Shown here in pieces: positions 57,232-64,000 of a stretch of DNA of 64,000 nucleotides. This DNA comes from Eudorina sp. 2006-703-Eu-15 (lineage: Eukaryota > Chlorophyta > Chlorophyceae > Chlamydomonadales > Volvocaceae), in NCBI GenBank assembly GCA_003117195.1, contig BDSI01000125.1, positions 62,001 through 126,000 of the forward strand, written 5' to 3'. Under the pieces are notes generated by a model. It searched no databases and was not told where the DNA came from. It saw only the letters and a program-made list of their open reading frames with translations. A program made the position numbers and the translations under genes. The stretch's first letter is position 1; the number at the start of each line of letters is the position of its first letter.

Positions 57232-59427
57232 TCGGTCGCCTTTGCATGTGGTGGCCCCCGGGATGCCGAGAGGGTGAAGCGGCGCACGGGCTGCTACAGG
57301 GTGTGGCCCCGTACGTTCCATGGTCTGCCCCATTGGGCAGTGGTTTGCGTGGCTGGGTTGTGATTTGGCGTTTGTTGCTTGCGTCTGGTGTGGCGCGCGA
57401 AGGGGAGATTTGCGGCCTGGGTCAGCTTCCGCGAGACAGCGGCAGCGAGTGCTCCGGGTTCCCACTTCGCAACCATACCTAGGCCATCTAGGCATTCTAG
57501 CGGATGCATACTGTACCACTACATGCATGCATGGCGAGCACAGCTGTGACCCCGTACGTTCGGGTGCGATTTTCACCAGGGGGGGCAGCGCGTCCAACGT
57601 CGAGGCATACCATATCCACATCCGGTGTGAAGCTTAGCCGCATGGCGCAAGGTTTGGTAGTGCTGGTCGGCTCGCATTTGGGGACTTTAAAGGCCAGGCA
57701 CATTGAGGTCGCAACAATGTGCACTGTGTATGGGGGCGGTACCGTCCTAAGGTGCTGCTGCAAAGAGCGACTGCGAAAATATGGGTGAAATGGCTGTAGC
57801 GGCGCGCTATGCATGACACGCGTGCAAGAAGCTCTTCCCGGCAGGCTTCAGTTGCTGACACGCATGTCGGTGAGATCCCTCAAAACGTGCAGGTACCCTG
57901 TCTGTGAGTGATGGCTGTATTTGGTGGGCTGCACACTAGTGGTGATAGGAATCTCTACAGGGACCCCTAGCCCTCCTGGCGGCCAGACCCAGGAAAGGGG
58001 CCGCGGGCCAAGCCCTGGCCAAACTTAAGGCACTGGAAAGACCACCCCGGCGCCGCACCCAATCCGCGAAATTGGCAGCCAGAATACGAGAACCGGGTGC
58101 CACTGCCACCCTTGAGGGAAGGCGCCAAGAGGCCCGTGGACCACCACGTGTACCAGCCGGCACTGCCCTCCACACGCGCTGGCCAGTCCTTACAGCCTGG
58201 CCTTCTGCAACGCAACGGGTAGCCAACCCATAAAAATCAGGCCCTACAACTCTGTCAAAAGCTGGATCATGATCATTCTCATGCAAGAACGCGCACGCCC
58301 AAGCGTACCGAGTACGAACTGTAGCACTGAACGAGGAGTGGCAGGACCCGCTGATGCGACAGATGCGGCGTCTGGACGCAAAGACGCTGATCCGAACACC
58401 GGGCCCAACACGCCGTGATCCCTTCTGCGCCAAACTCGGACAGTCCAACTGCCCTGGCACTGCGCCGCCGCATTGGCCTGTGGCGACATAGTAGGTGCAG
58501 TACTCCCATGCACAGCGGCCCTACAAGCGGGTTGGGGAGCAGCCCACGCAGCTGCTGCTAGCGCGGAAGGTGACGGCGCGGTCGTTGTGTCCAAGTTTCT
58601 TGAAACTGCAGATAGGCTCAAAAGGCATGCGCCGGTGTACCTAATTCCGCCTCAATTCACGACACCGGGGGTCAACCTCCTCGACACGCACCACAATCGG
58701 TTGCGAGACTCGCCTGCATTTTTGCGCCACGTCCGAACAGATCAAGAAAGCGCCCCAGCTACAGCCCTGCGGCACAAGGTATTATTTCTACTGTCCCGAA
58801 GCCGCATCCGGGGATAATCCAATGCAATTTATTGTTTAGGCACTCTGCTAAAACACGGTCGCAATCGGAGCGGCCAAGCGAACTACGTGCCATTAGTAAT
58901 GGATGCGCTCGCTCCGGCTCGTGCAGGTCTTGTGCAAGTGTTTGCAGTGCGCACACCATTCACTCAGGAGAAACTCGGCAGCCTGGCATCACCGGATCCC
59001 CCCGCCCCTTCCACTTCAGTGCCCCTCGTCGTTCGCTCGGTCTCATCGGGGGCTCTTGAAATGTCCGAGGCGCGGTCCGTTCGACTCTTCACGCTCTGGG
59101 TCAGTCCTTGTCTCCGCACGTGTGCACACACTCAGCGGCCCATCGGCACCCGTCGCCTCCCGGGCAAGGCCTGGTTGCAACAGAACACGCTGCTCTCCAG
59201 GCTCACACACCCACATACCGGGCCCCCTGAGGCGACTACCCCCAGCTCAGATCGCACAAGTGGGCACGCGAAGTCACACATAAACCAAGAGGAACATCTC
59301 CAGGCCCTTGCACCGCATGATCCTGCAAGGTCCCTTCGCTCGCCGCTCCACAAACCCCACACCGCGAACGCCCGCTTCCGGCATACGGTTTGGAGGACAG
59401 CGCCCCTTGCCCCCCAAGCTTTTCTGT
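57232..59427. other. Unresolved region with coding-like stretches
   Basis: It opens with the 3' untranslated region of the CEP95-like gene. Between about 57960 and 58960 the plus strand shows stretches with coding-like content in different frames: LAKLKALERPPRRRTQSAKL near 58010, NEEWQDPLMRQMRRLDAKTL near 58330, then a 90-codon stretch ending LRHK at 58778 that includes FLETADRLKRHAPVYLIPPQ, and YVPLVMDALAPARAGLVQVF near 58900. The minus strand also has a 174-codon frame at 57936-58460. I could not join any of these in phase with proper splice sites. This could be a decayed gene or transposon fragment, or a real gene whose exons I cannot place. Confidence 0.3.
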
Positions 59428-60677
59428 TTACTCGTCATCGTCGGAGTCGGAGTCCTCCAGGTCCTCGGGCTGCAGATGCTTGCCCCGCTCGCCGTCCCGC
59501 AGGCACTCGGTCAGCACGGGAAGCAGCTTGGCCGCCTTGGCGCCTGTTGCCACGGCCACGCACTCGCCGCCTCGGTACATGCGGAAGGTGGGCGTCGTCT
59601 TGACTCCCTGCGTGGAGGGGAGGTTCACGAGGGTCGCATGAACGTAAGATTCGGCGGTCAGCCGCCAACACTGGCCCACATCTGTTTGCTGATTCATATG
59701 GTGGCGGACAGGGTGAGGTGGTCAGCCCTCGCGGAGGTCAGCTCACCCATTCCACCATGAGCTTCTTGGTCTCGTTGGAAGTGTCTCCCACAATGTCCAA
59801 CAGCACGGTGTCCGGGAGCAACTCCGCCATCTTGCGGTAGGTGGTCATGAAGGCTTTGCACGGCTTGCAGTGCGAGGCCTGCGGAGACCCCACGGTGCGA
59901 TAGAGGAAGAAACAATGGTGCGGGTCTCAGCGAGTCAGGGAGCAAGGACCCCCCTGTTCGTTTATGAAGCCAACGGCAGGCGGTGACAGATCAGACGGCG
60001 TGACGCATGTCCTCCGCAACCCAGCGTTAACCGGACATGCGTCCCAGCACGGTCGAGAGCGGAACCCCTCTTAACAGACCCAGTCCAATTAGGTAAGCGG
60101 GTACCTTGCACATAATGACGACCAAGCGGTCGTTATGCTCACTCAGCGCCTTGTCCATTTCCTCCGACGTTAACACCTGAGCGTAGCACGATCAAAGTTT
60201 AATCTCTAACCCGTCCTCTTAAGACAACAACAGAAACAACGGCAGGTGTGACGAGCCTGCAGCCTTATGACAGAACTCAACGTCTGACATTTAGGCAGAC
60301 GACATTTAGGCAGAATAGACAAGGAACATTTGGGCTGGATCACAAGCCAACACCGGCCCGTGCGCATAGGACACCCATCGCAACCGAAAATTCAAATCCA
60401 GTCTATGTCGTCGGGATCGAACTCTATGTCAATTGAAGGATAAGATAACGCATGACTCGAATCATGCGCCACTGGTTGCGGTCACCAACACTCGGCTCAC
60501 CGTGTACACGCTCCCAGGTGTCGCACTCGCTGCTCGCGGCTTGTTCGCGAGAGGATCTATCGACGGCCGTGGCTCAGCCAGCGACCGAGCACATGCCGAT
60601 CGCCTGCATGGACTCGGCGCCACAGGACGAAGGCCCGACGAGCGGACCCCAACGTGCCGAAAGGACTGCATCAACAT
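59428..60677 (-). CDS. Thioredoxin-like protein, probably plastid-targeted
   Basis: Four exons from the 5' end (60501-60677, 60105-60176, 59747-59878, 59428-59607) join in phase to 186 residues. The first exon looks like a transit peptide, rich in Arg, Ser, Ala and Pro and poor in acidic residues (FRHVGVRSSGLRPVAPSPCR). The thioredoxin fold follows: VLTSEEMDKALSEHNDRLVV, then the redox motif CKPC in ASHCKPCKAFMTTYRK, VLLDIVGDTSNETKKLMVEW, and the cis-Pro loop GVKTTPTFRMYRGGECVAV. Both motif cysteines are present, but the usual Trp before the site is replaced (SHCKPC rather than WCGPC), as in the atypical thioredoxin-like proteins of plastids. The protein ends in a strongly acidic tail, EDLEDSDSDDDE. 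The first ATG starts MLMQ; a CAG acceptor overlaps this site, so an additional upstream exon is possible. Confidence 0.8.
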
Positions 60678-61759
60678 GATCAGTACGCTCTAATTAAAAA
60701 GTTAAACAGCTGTCTGAATCCGTTCTCTGAGACGCGGTAGTGCGGGATTAAAAAGCAAAGATTTGGTCGCGCGAGCCCATCACTCAATTAGTTTTAGCAC
60801 GCGTGACATTCGCTTTAGCTGTGCTATCCAAGAGACATTGCCTTGTGCCCGCATAACAGTGCACGCTTTAAGTCGTACGCGCTCGTCCACTTTTTTAACA
60901 CTAATGTAACGACTTTATCTGGATTTGAGGATTTCAACACCTCTCACGAGCGATGTGAATGGCTGTGACAACGGGCGCATTTACATCGTTTGCCTTTGCG
61001 AGTTGCAACAGGGCAGAGCAACGAGGGTAACCTACCGGGAGTGACCTGGAAGAACCGTTTCTCCATATCATCGAACCAATGCTCATTTCGGCAAGCAAAA
61101 CGGATCACCTTTTCTGCGAACTTTAGAATCACACGGCAATAGCTTACCGTAACCCAACCGTACCGTTTTCCTCATTGGGCACTGACCCCTGGGTCGGAAC
61201 AACGCATACCAAACACCGCAACAAATTCAGAGAAGGACAATGGTTATCCTCAGGTGTTGTGCTGTTCGAGCTTCTGGCATCATAATGCCCCAGGTAAAGC
61301 AACTAACAACCGGAACCCGTTTGCCGTCCTTGATGCAAAAAGGACGAAGGGGTCAAGTCAACATTACTCACACCAAAACACTCATAAGTACGCTCCCTGC
61401 GGTGTCCCCATACTTGCTTATTCTACCCCGAACTCCAACGGCCGGCTCCCCGTTCCGACTATCAGACTTACGCTAGGACCACGACCCATCTGCGCCATAT
61501 TGAAGTACTCTCTTTAGATACCCCTGGCTTCTCCACCTTCGTCCCTGGCCTTTTCCGGATCTCTACGGTTAATCAATATGCAAACATTCACCCAATCATT
61601 CTAAGTATTGCTCAGGTCGCTCGCAACTCGCTGTTCCTCGCTCAGCACTGGCAATTCCCCAGAAGACACATCCCTGCCAGTTTCAAAAGGTTCGAGTAAA
61701 CCGTCCGCCCACTCTTCCCCACCGTCCTGCCTTGTGCTCACGCCCACTTAAGTCACCTC
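60678..61759. other. Mostly non-coding region with one possible minus-strand exon
   Basis: AT-richer DNA between two minus-strand genes. On the minus strand, a 62-codon frame at 60944-61132 includes EKVIRFACRNEHWFDDMEKR and FFQ, coding-like, with a CAG acceptor before it and GT donors after it. It could be an upstream exon of the thioredoxin-like gene, since the phase fits if FFQ is followed by the donor, or chance. Nothing else is recognised. Confidence 0.35.
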
Positions 61760-62458
61760 CTACGCAGATTGCGTAAAGAACAAGATATCGAACAGCACCG
61801 AGCTGATTCCGTAGCCCCTGCTATGATCTTTGTAGTGGTGGTGCATATGCCGGCACTTCAGGTCCCGCAAAAGTGGTCCCGGCAGCGCGCTGCTGGGCAC
61901 GTGGTGAACCGAGTAGTGCACGCAGTCGTAAGCCACGTAGCCGTATCCCATCCCAGCAAACGTTGCGAGTGCCGTCCCGTACGGCAACGTCGCCATCAAG
62001 CTGCAGTACACAGCCGCTACAACAACTGCCGCCGGCACGGGCGGGAACACCAGCCGCAGCTTGTCCATGGGGTACTTGTGGTGGCATCCGTGGAACAGGA
62101 AATGGAACGTGATCCCCAGACGGGAATTAAGTTCCGCATGGAAGATGAAGCGGTGGATCAGGTATTCAAGCAGCTGCCAGCCCACTACGCCCAGCAGCGC
62201 CAGCGAGATCGCGGAAGGCCATGGTGTGCCGTACCAGGCCACAGACGCCGCTAGGCAGTATGTGAAGAGTGGAAGCCACAGCACTGGCACCACCCACCAG
62301 GGTGTCTTCGAGCACGCCTCCACTAGGCTGTTGCTGAAGAAGCGAGGCTGGCCGGGCTCGGGTTCATGCACCCAGGTCCAGTAGTCAGAGCCCAAGGCAC
62401 CCACTTGCCAGACAACAGGCTTAGCGCGATCAACAGCTGCGGCTTTGCCCGTGCCCAT
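61760..62458 (-). CDS. FAH1: Fatty acid 2-hydroxylase FAH1-like, intronless
   Basis: A di-iron membrane hydroxylase of the ER that 2-hydroxylates the fatty acyl chain of ceramides, using electrons from cytochrome b5. The frame is uninterrupted and gives 232 residues, close to Arabidopsis FAH1 (237). Shared blocks are KPVVWQVGALGSDYWTWVHE, PRFFSNSLVEACSKTPWWVV and PVLWLP. The histidine clusters are HRFIFH, HGCHHKYPMDKLRLVFPP, HYSVHH and HMHHHYKDHSRGYGISS. Four hydrophobic segments flank the clusters as in the family. There is no N-terminal cytochrome b5 domain, as in plants and unlike yeast and animal FA2H. I chose the ATG giving MGTGKAAA because family similarity begins right after it; the frame extends 39 codons upstream without another ATG. 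It is the only intronless gene here, surprising for a 700-base CDS in this genome. Confidence 0.9.
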   Translation of the reverse strand: MGTGKAAAVDRAKPVVWQVGALGSDYWTWVHEPEPGQPRFFSNSLVEACSKTPWWVVPVLWLPLFTYCLAASVAWYGTPWPSAISLALLGVVGWQLLEYLIHRFIFHAELNSRLGITFHFLFHGCHHKYPMDKLRLVFPPVPAAVVVAAVYCSLMATLPYGTALATFAGMGYGYVAYDCVHYSVHHVPSSALPGPLLRDLKCRHMHHHYKDHSRGYGISSVLFDILFFTQSA

Positions 62459-64000
62459 GCTAACGGTCGTGGTGTCCAAAACGTGCGCTGAGAGGTGCCC
62501 GGCAGAAAAGGCGGCTCTGCCTGTGTTCACGTATTGCACGGGGCTCCACCGCCCCTGCCGCGACGATACGCTCACTCCTGCTTGACACTGCCCGGATTAC
62601 ACTGACTCTGGGCAGATGTGTCTGACTTGCCGTATGCCAAAATTGCCTGCATTCCCCGAGGATGGATAGGTGAGACTCCGTTCTTTGCCACGTGCGTGTT
62701 TGCCGATGTGGTTCTACTTACCAGGAGTACCAGGATGCCCCCGACCGCGAGAAAAACCTCACGAGCGCCTTTTAAACTTGAAACATCTGAGCGCAGTCCC
62801 TACACATGTAGCAGTCTGACCTTGAGCGTGGACGCCAGATGTTGTCCTGTGGCCAGAGTGTGCTTCCTCATACCGTTACAATGAATGATGCGCCAGCAAC
62901 AGCAAAGAAGCGAGTCCAGCTCATCTGCTCAGGCCATACCAGGTAGCAGTGATGTCTAAATCAAAGAAGATCAACGAATGCCGAATTTGATGCCGAAGAT
63001 TATTGTTGACGCAGCAGTATTACCCGTCTTGTTGCGTGTCGTATGATTGACGCAAATTTGCAAATCGTTGCACACTGGCCTTTCAAGACGTACGACTTGC
63101 TACACATGGAACACGGTTCGACGTCACAACTTGTGGTATTGTTATACAATTGATGTTATCTGTTTTATTAGTGATGAAAGATTGGGGGCTTGTCCACCCC
63201 CATAGTCCACCGTTGGCAACATTGCTTACGGAATTCTTTTCTGATCATCATTGCTGTCAATTGTTTCCTTATTGGTAATAACCTGGTGAATCGTTGTGAC
63301 TTGGTATTCGATCCTTGATTTGTCGAGCGTTCTTGATGTTGTGCAGAAGCACTCAAACATTTGGGTTTCTATTGAAGCTATTGGAACTACCGCGTGATTA
63401 CGTTTTGTTAGTACCTTCGGATGAAGTTGTCCTTGTTTTTGCAACTTGCTAACGACGAACTCGCTCGACGAACTCGCCACGACCGGTGCCCTGTCAGGAC
63501 GCGGTTCATTTGGGCCAGGACGCCGTTCTCAGGTTTAGACATGATAATTGCGTGAAGTACGCTCAGGCAGCTTGGATATCTCAGCATGCTTGGATCATAG
63601 CTCTTGTACACAGCTACAGCCCTTACCTAATCAACCGCTACCCAACCAGACCCAACCAACACAACTCACCGGAGGCGGCCGGAGGAGGCCCTAACGGACA
63701 AAAATCCTTACAGGAACATGTCGCGTGTTATACAGGACACAGAACTGCATTTGACGGCGGGGGAACGGCCTTGCTGGTTGCCGCCCTAGTATTCTCCTGT
63801 ATCGTTACGTATACCACGGGAGCGGACGCTCCCGTCGGGGAGACCGCAGCAGCACTCCTCTATTGAGGAGGTGTGTACCACTTGATCCGTCACCCCATTC
63901 GACTCCGACGACGTCTGTGAACGTGCGAAGGTTCCACGCTCACCACCAGCGCCCAGTAGCATCCATTCGCCTTGGTTCACGATACCTCGCCAATTCCAGC
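62459..64000. other. Unresolved right end, AT-rich, no gene recognised
   Basis: The left part is the upstream region of the FAH1-like gene. From about 62900 to 63480 base composition drops to clearly AT-rich. An 84-codon minus-strand frame at 63226-63480 (KLQKQGQLHPKVLTKRNHAV) has codon use unlike the neighbours and could be from a decayed mobile element. A 9-base stem with a 2-base loop (ACGGGAGCG, GA, CGCTCCCGT) lies at 63816-63835. I cannot assign a gene. Confidence 0.4.

Noticed and set aside
62459..62575. N-terminal extension of the FAH1-like protein
   Set aside because: The frame opens at a GTG and has no ATG before 62458; similarity to plant FAH1 begins after that ATG.

Overview
This window is nuclear DNA from a green alga. 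The genes are GC-rich and split by many short introns with GTGAGT/GTGCGT-type donors. Intergenic DNA has lower GC, candidate TGTAA polyadenylation signals follow several stop codons, and the proteins are typical of chlorophytes: the thylakoid protein CAS, a plant-type FAH1 and a nuclear-encoded RNase M5. A volvocine alga (Chlamydomonas/Volvox/Gonium group) is the best guess. I joined exons by hand; in every multi-exon model below the reading phase closes across all junctions unless stated.

Layout, left to right. 26-6753 (+): 3' part of a gene for a very acidic protein I do not recognise. 8060-10623 (+): CAS, the chloroplast calcium sensor. 12181-14887 (-) and 15182-16050 (+): a head-to-head pair, the mitochondrial complex I subunit NDUFS8/TYKY and the complex I assembly factor NDUFAF3. 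18308-32916 (-): a 27-exon gene for a protein of about 1,876 residues that joins a class II glutamine amidotransferase (like yeast Dug3), WD40 repeats and an M20 metallopeptidase (together like yeast Dug2). 33193-40597 (+): a HEAT-repeat PP4 regulatory subunit 1-like protein, head-to-head with the fusion gene. 42747-44780 (+): an RNase M5-like Toprim protein. 45988-46569 (+): a small one-helix membrane protein. 47205-52013 (-) and 52460-57231 (+): a head-to-head pair, an unrecognised 625-residue protein with EF-hand-like segments and a CEP95-like centrosomal protein. 59428-60677 (-): a thioredoxin-like protein. 61760-62458 (-): a fatty acid 2-hydroxylase. 57.2-59.4 kb and 62.5-64 kb are unresolved.

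The most striking object is the Dug3-Dug2 fusion. In yeast these are two proteins that form the glutathione-degrading (DUG) complex; here one continuous frame appears to encode both in the order GATase-WD40-M20. Two functional themes recur. One is complex I biogenesis from a shared promoter region of under 300 bp. The other is plastid and redox biology (CAS, thioredoxin-like protein, RNase M5, glutathione turnover). Introns carry several minisatellites and a small family of shared sequence blocks.
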